Assembly: GCA_013399305.1 (NCBI GenBank)
Contig: VXAI01000019.1
Location: forward strand, 2,603,952-2,667,951
Direction of reading: 5' to 3'
Origin: Rostratula benghalensis
Taxonomy: Eukaryota > Chordata > Aves > Charadriiformes > Rostratulidae
Length of the DNA stretch: 64,000 bases
Shown in pieces: positions 12,180-23,767 of the stretch (the first letter of the stretch is position 1; every line of letters starts with the position of its first letter). The notes under the pieces are model-generated. The model was not told the origin of the DNA. It was given only the letters and a program-made list of their open reading frames with translations, and searched no databases. Position numbers and translations under genes: made by a program.

Positions 12180-12770
12180 ACTTGCATGTATTTTTCATTT
12201 CCCCAGGAATCTCCCTGTGTAAGGGTGAGTTGTACTGTTTTCCTCTGATGTGCCAATTTGCCAATTACTACGCCCCAAGAACAATTTTTCACCCTCTTGT
12301 TGTCAACTTTCATTTTTATGCCGATGATACAGTTATGAGTGTCTTTGAAATGTGACATCTTTGAGTGATTTTTTTTTTTTTTTTTTTTCTGTCTGGCAGG
12401 CATTAAATCATTAATGCTTCAAAATCAGATGACTCTCAACACTGGCAAAACAGAGCTGCCAGTTGACTAGTGGTTTTTTTAATTGGCTGAGAAAATTTCA
12501 GTCCTATTTTTCTAACCTTTGATGACCAGCAGTTCTACTTCAAACAGGTGTCTGGTGGTTACCTTTGATTAAGGATTGTTTCTTGTAGTTTTGTATGCAT
12601 AAGGAACTGCCTTGTATCATTGAAATCTTACTAGGTGGTAAGGTATTTCTCACTGAGACAGAGGCACTTTTCACCACTGATTTATATTTCAGATGAGATT
12701 ATTGGGATTATTTATTGGTCGTCTTTCTAGAACCTTGAATAGTCTGCCTGCAAAAATTTACCTGACTTTT
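12180..12770 (+). mobile_element. Ancient L2-type LINE reverse-transcriptase relic
   Basis: A decayed stretch of a non-LTR retrotransposon polymerase in one orientation. At 12305-12352 the frame reads NFHFYADDTVMSVFEM, where YADD (12317-12328) is the catalytic motif of reverse transcriptases. At 12390-12467 an in-frame segment starts CLAGI and ends with NTGKTELPVD before a stop, matching the L2 pattern CLADI...KTEL in content and spacing. At about 12555-12584 VTFD plus a stop plus GLFL matches the downstream L2 block. A T20 tract (12369-12388) sits between the first two blocks. Further decayed similarity (SRTLNSLP) appears near 12730-12755. Stops and shifts mean it is dead. L2 is my best family guess; a related CR1-group LINE is the alternative. 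Confidence 0.75.
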
Positions 12771-13864
12771 TTTTTTTTTTTTTTTAAATTATGCAATACA
12801 TCACTGTGTTAGTTCTCCTAACTAAGCCTAAATTGATATTTTAAAAATAATTTTAAAAATATTTTTTAAGCTATTCGTTTATTTTTTAAGCTATTTTTCA
12901 CCTGCAAGGTGTTTCGCCTCTTAAAAGCTCTTCCAATGTATTTGCGGTGTCACTTGCTGATGATAAACACAGTTTGGCTCATCTTAAAGCTTTAAGTATA
13001 AAACTGACTGCCTTGTTCTGTTATGCTATTCACAAATTTTATTAAAAGTTCACTTTCTCCACTTACAAAAATAGTTTAGTTAGGCTGGCTATTTGCTGAA
13101 GACAGGCAAGAAGTGGAAGGGTACTCTCTACCCTTGAATAATCAGGGAGCACCTGCTAGGAATATATATCAGTAGGAATATTACAGCAATCAGACAGTCA
13201 TGTCCTGTGAACTCCACTGAGAAGCTCTCAGCTCTTTGATTAAAACTAAATGCAGCATTTCTGCCTCGCTCCATACTAGTTCTCAGCTATTTTTTCCCCC
13301 TTCCTGTTGTCCTCAAAAACTCAGTTTCCTTGTACCCCAGTAACTACGTTATCTTTTGCAGGTCCTCATTCCTACCAGGCAATTTCTTTTCCTCACTTGA
13401 TTCCTGGTTTTTGTTGAGTTACGTTTTTGATTAGACCGTCTCAGCTTCTTTTCAGTATGTAAGGCTTTTTCCTTCCTTTCCTTTCTTTCCTTCCTTTTTT
13501 TTCTTTCTGGCCAGTCCACTTTTGGTGTGTGCTCCCTAGGGCTCAGTCGTTATTTCTGGGCAAGAAGGCACAGAACCTTTTCCACGAAGCTTAACTTCGA
13601 GACAACTTTGCATCAGCAGTGAGCAACGTGGAAGTACACCAAAAGGCAGCAATGCCAGGAGCTCAGTGTTTGGTGGAGGATGCCAGAGGATGTGAGCTCA
13701 TGGCTCCAGTTTGTGAGGAAACCTCTCACTGTCTTGTCTCCAGGCAGCAGAAGCCTCCCTCTTCCCTCTGCAACATGCATTACTGCTAATTTCAGAGCAT
13801 TTTTCAAGTGAGGCCTGATGGTCTTTCATTCCCATGGACTGATGCAAGGCGGTAGCTTTTCACA
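12771..13864. other. Non-coding sequence with simple tracts
   Basis: It holds AT-rich sequence with a tandem pair around 12860-12896 (TTTTTTAAGCTATT twice) and a CCTT/CTTT pyrimidine tract near 13460-13507. No gene recognised. Confidence 0.5.
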
Positions 13865-14123
13865 CAATCACAGAATGATATGGGGTTGGAAGGGACCTCT
13901 GGAGATCATCTAGTCCAACCTCCCCTGCTAGAGCAGGTCCTCCTAGAGCAGGTTGCATGGGAACGTGTCCAGACGGGTTTTGAATGTCTCCAGAGATGGA
14001 GACTCCACCACCTCTCTGGGCAGCCTGTTCCAGGGCTCTGCCACCCTCAAAGTGAAGAAGTTCCTCCTTTTCTAGATGGAACTTCATATGTAGAAGTTTA
14101 TCCCATTTCCTCTTGTCCTTTAA
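13865..14123 (-). mobile_element. CR1 LINE 3' fragment
   Basis: On the plus strand it begins AATCACAGAATGATATGGGG and continues GGTTGGAAGGGACCTCTGG, the reverse complement of a CR1 3' tail. It extends into the part reading 'cctctctgggcagcctgttccagggctctgccacc'. It is truncated at its 5' side and non-coding. The open frames on both strands here are CR1-derived and not genes. Confidence 0.93.
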
Positions 14124-17100
14124 GTAGTAAACATAAGATACAAAATCCTGGTTACATTAAAATGAATGACAGGAATCTCTACTGACTTTGCCAGAATACT
14201 GTACAGGGATTGTTGTCCCTTCTGACTTGAGGGAATGCAAATCTGGATTCTGGAATAAAGAGAAAACACTTGTATGCATTGTGTGCCTTTCAGACCTTTG
14301 AAAAGCAGGAGCTTACTGATGTTCTTTTAATTACTGGGCGATGTTGTACAGGAGTGTGAATCCGAGGTACTCGTAGGCCTGGTGGGAAAGATGCTCAGCC
14401 AACTGAAACTGATTTGTGTTGCAGTTTGAAAAGGCAGCGTCAGAGCCAGCCTGGCTGCTGTTAAATCGCTTTCTGAAGCTACTATTGTAAGTAGCTGGCT
14501 GTTCAGCTCCTGAAGAATCGGGCTGTAACCAGGGATTCGCTTTTATTTTCCCGAAACTGGTTCAGACAAACCTCTGTGATTTCCCTAGAGGGATCCTTTA
14601 TGTTCATATTGTTTGCTCCAGGTGCGCGGCCACAGCAGTACACCTTACCGCCTCACAACAATTTACTATACGAGTCAGCGTTGGCTTCGCTGCTCTGACT
14701 GAGATGATTTGTTCTCCCTCATGAAAGGAAAGTTGAGAATCAAGGATGATGGAGAGAATCTCATATTGCCCTCCAGCTAAATCCCATGGGGGGAGGTTAA
14801 TATTATACAGGACTTCCTAATTCTGATTGAAAAAAAAAATAAAATTAATCCGTATCAATTGTAATTTTCCCCCCATAACAGCATCTCTGAGCTATCGCAC
14901 AGAACCAGTGTGATTCTCACAGGGAAGAAGAGGAAAAGATGGATTACTTCTTTTTGTTGCTAGCTTTTGTGATTCTCACTGTCTCCTGCCATAATAATGA
15001 TGGTAATGATGGTGACAAACCCCTAAGCTTTGAAAGGAGGCTGCTATGCTTCTGTATATATCATGGTGATGGCTTCAAAGTTAAACATTCTCCTCATGTT
15101 CAGATGGTACATGATGGACAATCTCTGTCTTGTCAACTTCTCTTGCCTGGTCTTTCATGGGTTTTTGACACTTCTTTTTTTCATAAGTGAGGCAGTTTCT
15201 AAACATAACTGAGGATATCTGCCTGAATGCAGAAACTTGGACAGATAAAAAGGGAGTTGTGCCTTTACAAAAGAGGTGTTTTGGCTGTTTCTAGCTTGTT
15301 CAAATTTATTTTAGCATGGTTATAACAATGCCAATAGAGGCTGTTGAGAATCAGTATTTCTGGCTTCCAAATACTTCCTTTTCTTTTTTCCCCGTACTTT
15401 GTGATGTCCAAGTTTGAGTGGGAGATATGCCTATATATGCATCTATACATAAAGTCAAAACTTCCTCCTAATAATAAATAAGGAGAGAACTTGTGTTAGA
15501 CTCTGCAGCTCCCAAGTGGATCCACTCAGAGCCAAATGAATGCAGCACTTTTCAGATTTTGTGGCAAACAGCCTCAAAGCTGGCTTTGGGCAGAGATAAC
15601 CATGGCCACCAGGATTCTATCTTCCTTGACCCTATGGCGGTCCAGCTGGGCTATCACCTGGGGCTTTTGAGGTCCTAAAGCCACCAACATGTAGTCACTG
15701 TTGTCATCTCTGATGGCCTCTGGTGACTTCATCATGAGTCCCGTGGAAAGTGAGACAGATTGATGCTGAACCAGAAACATTTCAACTGAATGGTTCAGGC
15801 TCAACCAAGTAAGACTTTCTGATCCAGGTTTTAAGCTGATCTGGGGTGTGTGTGTGGGTGTCTCTTAGCATTTAAGCACTATGCTTCCTGAAGACTGACT
15901 TTTTTGTGAAAATAATTTTAGAATACCTTCAAGGAACCTGCTGCGAATCCTCTGAAGGTTTCTGCTGGCTGTGTATTGTGCAGTGTAAAAATGAGAATAA
16001 AACTTTAAACAGCTGTGGGCCCTCTAGTGGTGTTCCTGGAGTTGCAGGTTCAGGGAACTGCAAAAGACTGAAATGTATCACCTAGTTTACATATTCCAAA
16101 ATATTCTGGTCATATCCAGTGACATCTAGTAGTTTGGACTCCATTGTGTCCTCTGATTATTTATATTTTGGAAAAAGAACATTATTAGTATTATCTGTGC
16201 ACTATGCCCAAGCATTCTTCTACAAAGTTTATTTTTAGTGTTATTTTTATGACTGTTACTAAGCTCATGAATCTGAACCTGGTTGTGCTGATGTTCCCTG
16301 AGTATAAAAGCAACACAAAAATTTTACCCCGAAGACCTTCCAGTCTAGATGTGAGATGAGCATTGGTCAGTTGTTTTAGTCTGTCAACAGTAACCATAGT
16401 TCAATGCTTTTTCACTGCCAGCGCTGCTGAAAGGGAAAAAATCTCACCTTCTGTTGTCCATGATCAGTGTTTTTATTGCTCTGCCATCATCCAGGCATGG
16501 TGAAGGGGACAAGGAACTGGTGCAGGGGAAAAAAAAAAAGAAGATATAATCGTACTATAACCTTCTGTAGTAGACACATCTGCCTAAAGAAACTACCTCA
16601 ACTGATTAACAAGTTACCGGTTTAGCAACTGCTCAGGAAGGCTGATGAGAGTGCTAATTGGACCTGAGCCACAGTTAACGTCGATTTACTGTACTTTATT
16701 ATGAGATGGGTGCTCACAACCACCCTTTTATTTCGAGAGAACAGACTGCTCTCCTGGCAGAGAAAGATGATGTGATTAACCCTGCAGTAGGACTTTTCCA
16801 TTTGATCACCTACATGAAGAATACCTTTCTTCCTACAATCCCTCTTTTTTCCCCCTGATGTTGTTTGCTTTTTCTCCCCTCAAAGAGCTGCTGCCAGAGG
16901 AGAGTGCAAGAATGCCAGCTGTAGTGGAAAAATTGATTATACAAATGCAGTTCAGAGTTTGTACATAGTTACAGAAGATTAACAGTGTGTGGTGTGAGGA
17001 ATGAATGCAGCTTCTTTTTCAGGATGAATAACTGCAAGCTGATGTGGATCTGGGAATGAAACATTCAGATAAAATCAGCAGCTGTAGTGTTCCTCTGTCT

Positions 17101-18089
17101 CCCTCATATGCTGGCTTGTGAGGTTTTTTATTTTTTTTTTTATTGAGTACTCTGTAAAACTCCTATTTTTGAAGATCCTGGAGAAGATGGTAAAAGGGTA
17201 TAAAATCACAAGTAGATATTTGAACAATATAGATATTTGAACAGGGAACAGGGTTCACTGTTTTCCTTTATACAGGACCTGGAGGGGATGAAATTGTAAC
17301 AGCGAGTGGCGGGGTGAAAGCAAGCAAAAAGTGATATTTTGCACAGTCCACTGTCCACCATGTAGGAGCTTTTTGTCCTAGGATTTTGGGGATACCAAAG
17401 GGTTCAGCAATCAATTAGATATGTTTATGAAAAGAAAATCTATGGGGGCTGTTGCCTGTGGCTCAGAAAGTCTGGAAGCCACAATTTGTACAAATCAGAG
17501 AATAATATTCTAGAGGACTGTTTTTGTATGCTGCTTCTGTCCTTACGTTCCTGTCCACATATGCTGCTGGCCACTGTCAGAGGCAGGACACTGGGCTGGA
17601 TGGACTTGGCGGTGATGTTCTCGCATCCTCAGAGAAAATCAGGTTTTGTCTGTTGTATTTCAGTTTCGTATTTCTTTCAGGTCCCTGCTTCCAGACAAGA
17701 CTCAAAGCACAAGCAGTAGGCTATCCACCAAGGATTTCTTAATATCATTTCCATCATAGCTGAAACCAGAAGGACACATAAATTTGGAGGAAAAGTCTTG
17801 CTGAAATTCTTTCAGACCATATTAAAACAACCAGCTTTCTCCCCAGCTCCCTTCCCTTTTCTTCTGGAAATAACAAACTAGTGAATGGAGACAAGCACCT
17901 TCTCATTGGTCCTTGAAGATTTAAGCTTTTTCCTGGATGAAGAGAATGGATCTTCCTTAGACAGGATATCTTCAGGTTGGGGTATTCTGACAGGCTGCAG
18001 GCTTTCTGTGGGTACATGCAGATCGAACTGTGTCCTTCTTGCTTTCATTAAATTTTTTTTTATGCTAAGCACAGTCCTCCACTTCAGTG
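14124..18089. other. Unique non-coding sequence
   Basis: No gene or dispersed repeat recognised. The part at about 14380-14740 is less AT-rich and carries several CpGs, a composition sometimes seen in conserved non-coding elements. Another stretch, 15574-15804 on the minus strand, holds a 76-codon frame without recognisable similarity. A short tandem pair TAGATATTTGAACA occurs near 17213-17242. Confidence 0.45.
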
Positions 18090-18135
18090 TCTTTGAAAGG
18101 TCCCTTCCAACCTAGATGATTCTATGATTCTATAA
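18090..18135 (+). mobile_element. Short CR1 3' tail
   Basis: Only the extreme 3' end is present: AAAGGTCCCTTCCAACCTAG followed by the ATTCTATGATTCTAT tail repeats. This is a severely 5'-truncated CR1 insertion. Confidence 0.8.
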
Positions 18136-18227
18136 AGTATTATCTTTATACATTTGTAAAAAAATCAGTATTGTTTCAGGTGTCATGGTCCTATTATATT
18201 GTGCCATTCTTTCTTCTTCAGATCTCA

Positions 18228-18352
18228 CAAAGCCAGGCTGGATGGGCCTTTGAGCAACCTGGTCTGGTGGGAGGTGTCCCTGCCCAGGGCAGGGGGGGTG
18301 GGACTGATGAACTTTAAGGTCCCTTCCAACTCAAACCGTTCTATCATTCATA
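18228..18352 (+). mobile_element. CR1 LINE 3' fragment
   Basis: It begins AAAGCCAGGCTGGATGGGCC, runs through 'acctggtctggtgggaggtgtccctgcccagggcagg' and ends GGTCCCTTCCAACTCAAACC with a decayed tail. It is the same subfamily as 41111-41374, and a separate insertion from the short tail about 90 bp upstream. Confidence 0.9.
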
Positions 18353-20111
18353 GGCTTTTGCCTTCTCCCTCTCCCTGTAAATAAAGGACATCCCTTGGTT
18401 TTGCAATCTGATTTTGTATGTAAATCAGGACTATTTGGTCCTGTGATGCTGTTTGTGTAAAAGCTGCTGAATCATCATAAAAGACCAGGGTTATGCTTCT
18501 TCATGATAGCATTTTTCTGAGAACTTTTCAAACAGCTGAGTAACACGAGTTGTAATAAAAACAAGTGGATGCTTTTCAGGCAGTCTGACTAACACCCCCC
18601 CTCACCCTCCCGCCTTGTTTGGTAACTGCTGAGGTTGCATTTTTTTTGTTTGAGTTGCACAAACCTCTGTATTTGTGTGAAGAAGAGATCATTCAAAACC
18701 TGGATTCTTTTCTTAGAGTACAAAACACATTTATGGTCGGCTTAGATTCCTGCGTAAAGGAGTAGTGTTGATTCCAGGAAGACAGTCAGCGTAGCCCTCC
18801 ATCTCAGGTGACAAACAGCAGTGGTGTGTGGAAGCAGTCACAGCACAAACTGGTAGGGGAGGAGTCCCAAAATATCATATTTCTGGATGTTTCTAGATTT
18901 CTAGAGCTGCCTCCCAGCTAAGCCGTGAAAACAGCAGTTAATTTCTAACTATGGTGGTTGTTTTCTTTCTCTGGGAAGCTTGGACTGTATCTTCAGTGCT
19001 CACAATTTAAAAATAATATAAAAAGAAGAACTGTGATAAGGAAACTTGGTGATGGGTTTATTTTTGAAAGTTTTTAAAAAGCCCTAATGAAAGTGACATC
19101 CTTATGTTAATCAAACGCAGAGGGGAGGGCGAACAGCCAACCATGTAAAAAGCTAAGAAACAACTGAATGAGAATGAAAAACACTTGAAGAACTAAGCAT
19201 TGGACAACTTGCCTTTTATTGGCTGTGAAAATATTTCCTTTGATATTTATGAGAGCAGTATAAACGATCCCTTCACCATATGGAGGATAAATATAAATAT
19301 ACACACNNNNNNNNNNNNNNNNNNNNNNNNNNNNNNNNNNNNNNNNNNNNNNNNNAAGGACAAAGGAAGAGGAGAAAAGGAAGGAGCAAGGCTTTTAGAA
19401 AAAGTAGTCAATACAGTGTCGTGTTCCTCCTGCTGAGATAAGTAGTTGTTAGATTAAGGGGGTGTTAAGTGAAATCATAAGAACATGTCCTTTACTGTAC
19501 ATGGCCATCAGCACTGGATTTTTGGTACTGTGCTTTCCAACAGCTTACACAAAGCATTAATAACGGGTTAAATGCTTCAGAGGGCTGTATTTGTACCTCC
19601 TGACGGCCTGGATGGCAGGGGGAGCTGTGGTCTGCCTGCCTGGAACAGGATGAGGTTTGCTTCTTGACCTCAACCCCTTTGCCTACTCTGACAGCTAAAT
19701 GAGACACTTAATATTAACTCATCTGAAGTCCTAAGTGCCTGCTCCACAGGGGAGCTGGGGTCATGATGAGATCAGGTCTCAGGTCTTCCTATGGCAAGAC
19801 AGAGTGAAAAGGATATATTTTTTTTTACTACATTTTATAGTGTAGAGGATTTCCTGATAATTGCATGTTCGGGATCTCATCTCTATTTTTGAATCTGTGG
19901 AAAACCTACTTTATTTTGCTTGGAGTAGTAATTTTGAAGGAACCCTCAAATTGACAAGAATCCCAAATGACAGAAAGTGGTTAGGACTTAAAGCTGGTGT
20001 TCTGAAGGCTAAAATATTTTGCACTATAATATGTTTCTCAATGCATACAAAAGAAAATTTTGCATTCTTTCTTCAACTTTCTCTGTATTTTAATTGTAAC
20101 TATTTATGTAG
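18353..20111. other. Unique non-coding sequence with an assembly gap
   Basis: No gene recognised. It includes the run of N at 19307-19355, which is preceded by an ATATAAATATACACAC stretch that may be the edge of an unresolved AC microsatellite. Open frames at 19200-19436 cross the N run and are meaningless. Confidence 0.5.
19307..19355. other. Assembly gap (49 N)
   Basis: Unknown bases. The flanking sequence is AT- and AC-rich on the left and purine-rich on the right, suggesting that low complexity caused the gap. Confidence 1.
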
Positions 20112-20299
20112 TGGAGGGTGGCAGAACACTGGAATGGGCTGCCCAGACAGGTTGTGAAGTCTCCTCTGGAGATACTCAAAACCCACCTGGACACATTCCT
20201 GTGTGACCTGATCTGGGTGTTCCTGCTCCGGCAGGGGGATTGGACTGGATTATCTTTCAAGGTCCCTTCCAATCCCTGCTACTCTGTGATTTTGTGATG
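20112..20299 (+). mobile_element. CR1 LINE 3' fragment
   Basis: It starts GGAGGGTGGCAGAACACTGG, contains the typical 'gggctgcccagacaggttgtgaagtctcc' portion, and ends CAAGGTCCCTTCCAATCCCT with a TCTGTGATTTTGTGATG tail. It is 5'-truncated and non-coding. Confidence 0.92.
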
Positions 20300-21021
20300 T
20301 AGCTAAAAATTCAGGTATGCAATAATTTGTTTCTCCTTGTGTATTTTGAATGATGAGAGAATTAACAGGACTACAATGTTCTCACAACATTATTGTTGAA
20401 TAATCAGTTAATTAATTGATGAAGGAATCCATGATAGTGAACTTAGGTTTAAGTATGCGGTCACGAATTTTGGATTGTGGTGGTTTTGGTTTTATCCTTT
20501 GGTTTGAGTAAGCCAAAGGTCTTAGGCCATTCTATGGACTCTCCAAAGGGAAGATTGGATTTGATGTGCCAACGTGATGGGGTTATTTCACTAAATGACA
20601 TTAACTGATACTGAGAAGTAGAGACCTAAATACTCACTCACTCACTTCACTTGAGCTTCTGAAAGATGAACCTTTCTTTTGACCTTGTCAGAACTTCTTT
20701 TTATAGATGAGAGTGAAACAAGTCCCAATCTCCACACATCTGAACTTGCATTGTAACTGATGTTGTGCTATTATGTAGTTCAGTAATAGCTGTGTGACAG
20801 CTCTTGGCTACTTTATTGTCCTGAATACTTTCCCAGGAGTACAGAATTTCACAGGCAATGCTGTTCTGCCAAGCTCCACAACAGCCTTTTGCTATAAAAC
20901 AGGAAGATGTATCTGAAGACTCTTCACTTACCTTATATTCAGATATATGGCACCTGAACCAAATCTTTTGGAAATAGTATCTGAGCCATTTTCTAACACA
21001 TATTTCCTAGTTGTTCTGCAG
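20300..21021. other. Unique non-coding sequence
   Basis: Nothing recognisable between two CR1 fragments. Confidence 0.5.
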
Positions 21022-21367
21022 GATCAGGGAACCAGAACATCTCTCTTATGAGAAAAGGCTGAGGGACTTGGGTCTTTTTAGTCTGGAGAAGACTGAGAGG
21101 GGATCTGATCAGCTCTTATAAATACTTAAAGGGTGGGTGTCAAGAGGATGGGGCCAGTCTTTTTTCAGTGGTGCCCAGTGACAGGAGAAGAAGTAATGGG
21201 CACAAAGTTCAACATAGGAAGTTCCATCTCAACATGAGGAGGAACTTCTGCCCTTTGAGGGTGGCAGAGCCCTGGAAGAGGCTGCCCAGAGAGGTGGTGG
21301 AGTCTCCTTCTCTGGAGACATTCAAAACCTGCCTGGGCACATTCCTGTGCAACCTGCTCTGGGTTGT
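21022..21367 (+). mobile_element. CR1 LINE fragment lacking its 3' tail
   Basis: It begins within 'gaaccagaacatctctcttatgag' and runs through the AAAGGCTGAGGGACTTGGGT and 'gaagaggctgcccagagaggtggtggagtc' blocks. It stops after CAACCTGCTCTGGGTTGTGA without the expected TTCCAACC tail. It closely matches, in inverted orientation, the copy at 50175-50620, including the region 'ggtgggtgtcaagaggatggggccagtc'. Confidence 0.92.
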
Positions 21368-22993
21368 GAACTGATCATGTCTGTAGGTGACCACCTCTTT
21401 CTTTAGTGTGTGCTAGCCAGACATTAAAGTTGCTCACTGGCTTTTGCAAAGGTTTTTGGAATTCCTTTTTCATGATTTTTTTTAATTCCTTCATCCAGTT
21501 GAACTCTTAAGTAGATTCTGCCAATATAATTTGACTTAACAATTACATTTAGCTAAACTGTGTTTTTAATTAATAGTAGTAATTTTAAATTCAGCCCTGC
21601 TTTGTTTGTTAGTGCTGTTCTACCAAAATTGGTTTTATTTCTAATTATATTTGTGTTAACAGCTATATGCATGCTAAACAGTATATAATATGTTCCCAAA
21701 GTATTAATGTTAATAGAATGCCAGTGCTCTTTTTTATTATTTATTTTTCATTCCATTTGAATAGTTTGTCATCTAAGTAATGTGGAATTGTTTCTGGACT
21801 GAAAGACCTCACAGAAAGAAAACTGCCTTCCTCTTCGACGTTTCTATCAGTTAATCAAGGACTAAAATTAATTCATTGATAGCTGAGAGCTGTTTTGCAA
21901 TGGGTAATATAATCCTACAGAAATCCATGATTGCATCTGATGAGGCAAAGCTTGCCCAGTCAGGATGCTTTAGTCCAGTCATGACATCCAGTTGCCAGCA
22001 TTTTGTTAAGGCTGCACGTTAATAGAGTCAGATACTGTGCCCTGGGCTGAATTGTGAGTTCCAGATGCACCTATTCTTTAAAATTAATCACATTTTATGA
22101 GATTGCTTGATTAACATTAAGCTGAGTTTCAAGTCCTTGCTATAGACACCGGATCACAGCTTAAATATTCAAAGTCCATGTGTCATAATCTATCAAGTGT
22201 TCGTACATACTAGTGGGTGTTTTTTTCAGATGTGAGGACCTATTGTGTTCAGAACAGAGTGAAAGACTGTTCTTGTGTGTAGGAACTTCCATTTTAATTA
22301 TTAATACAGACTGCCTACTGAAAATGAAACAACTCCAGTGATTAACCTATAATTTGTGTTAGAAAATTTCTTTCCCTGACAGCGTGCGGAAGAGAGAAAT
22401 GTTACAGCCAACAGAGACTTAACATTTCCAGTATGTTGGCCCATAAGAGTTACTGATTGCTCATTAACAATGTCTAGAATCTAGAAAAAAAGGTCATTAC
22501 AATATCTTGGCAACTCGTCATTGAAAACATTCATTATAGTAGTAAGATAATGGACATTATCGAATGCAAACATTTTTGGCAGTGCATATTGATTAATTAT
22601 CAGCTTGTAGTCCTTGCTGATAGTGGTGTAAGAGGTAAGGTAAGGTGACTATGGAATGACTTTGCAACAAGTGAACATTTAAGAGGTAATGTTACCCAGT
22701 AAAACACCAGGTTAAACGCCACATCATCCTTGCTAACTCCGTAAGAATCTGCCTGCGCTTATATGGGGGATCTGTCCTTGAACTAAAAATCCGCAGATGT
22801 ACAAACAGCTGCTCTACTAGTTCTGCTGTAGTAAATGAGATTCTGAGATGACCCACCTACATACTATTTTCTTAGCTGTTCAGCTCTTGGAAGTTCATAC
22901 GCGGCTGTTGTAGAATCTCAATCCGTTTTTCCTGTAGGCCCTGTAATTTATCTATCTACAGTAAAACCCGGAGAAGTGAGGAACTGAGTTGCT
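21368..22993. other. Unique AT-rich non-coding sequence
   Basis: No gene or repeat recognised. Many TAAT-type motifs occur, as expected in AT-rich DNA. Confidence 0.5.
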
Positions 22994-23767
22994 GTGAACT
23001 GGTACAGCCATCTTTGCTTTAGTGGAGGTGTATCCATCTATTTTGGATCAGTTGATAGGTTGCTGATCTGTTCTTGGGAATTCCTTGCACATTTGTTTAG
23101 ATACGAGGTGATGACATTTCAGATTTGGAGATTTCTGCCATTTCGGATTTGGAGAATTTTACACTTATTTTTCATTAATTGTTTTATCTCCCTTCAAGTT
23201 GAAAGTCCACCTGTTGAATGGGTTTGCAGCAGTAAAAGCAGTGAATTTTGTAAACAAGTGGGATTAAATTTATATGACTGTGTTTGGAGAAGCCCAAGAG
23301 TTACAAGCAAAGAAGAAGATGATTTTGCAAAGCACAGCTTTGAAGGTGAAGAGGAATGTGATTTATCCTAGCAAGCTGACCAGCAACGCAATAGACCTGA
23401 AACATTTATTCTTCTCCTGCAGTCATTATTTCCTGGTCAAATTGCCCATAACATTGAATCCTTATATTTGGAATTAGGTGCAACAAAACCTGTTTTACCT
23501 AGTCTAGAATACGGACTGGTAGATCTGAGTTGTGTACCAATGAAATCCAAAGAAACACAATTAGCTGGAATTCTAAAGTGTGTTGGATGTTGTTTGCAAA
23601 GTTGCTGTAACAAATTCCTGCACTTCAGTGTTTTGCTCCTTTTCTTCTGGTGCTATCACTGTTTGTGGCAGCCCACACAAGGTCCTTGGCAGTTGCCCAC
23701 CATGTGTACCATTGGAGTCAATCTTCACCTCTGGTGTATTTCATCAGACTTAGTGCATACATACTAA
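22994..23767 (+). other. Long reading frame broken by one stop, possible pseudogene
   Basis: One frame stays open for about 258 codons except for a single TAG at 23369-23371. The central part reads in a protein-like way: after the stop come PETFILLLQSLFPGQIAHNI and SLEYGLVDL. Before the stop is an acidic stretch, SKEEDDFAKHSFEGEEECDL. A splice-acceptor-like TTTATCTCCCTTCAAG ends near 23200. The first third is less convincing and carries a 24-bp imperfect tandem repeat (23116-23163). I do not recognise the protein. In AT-rich DNA such a double run is unusual but could be chance. Alternatives are a decayed gene or retrocopy, an exon with 3' UTR, or random sequence. Confidence 0.22.

Noticed and set aside
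13880..14185. 101-codon plus-strand frame
   Set aside because: Antisense translation of a CR1 3' end.
15574..15804. 76-codon minus-strand frame that reads somewhat like protein
   Set aside because: No splice signals or family resemblance; the context is otherwise unremarkable.
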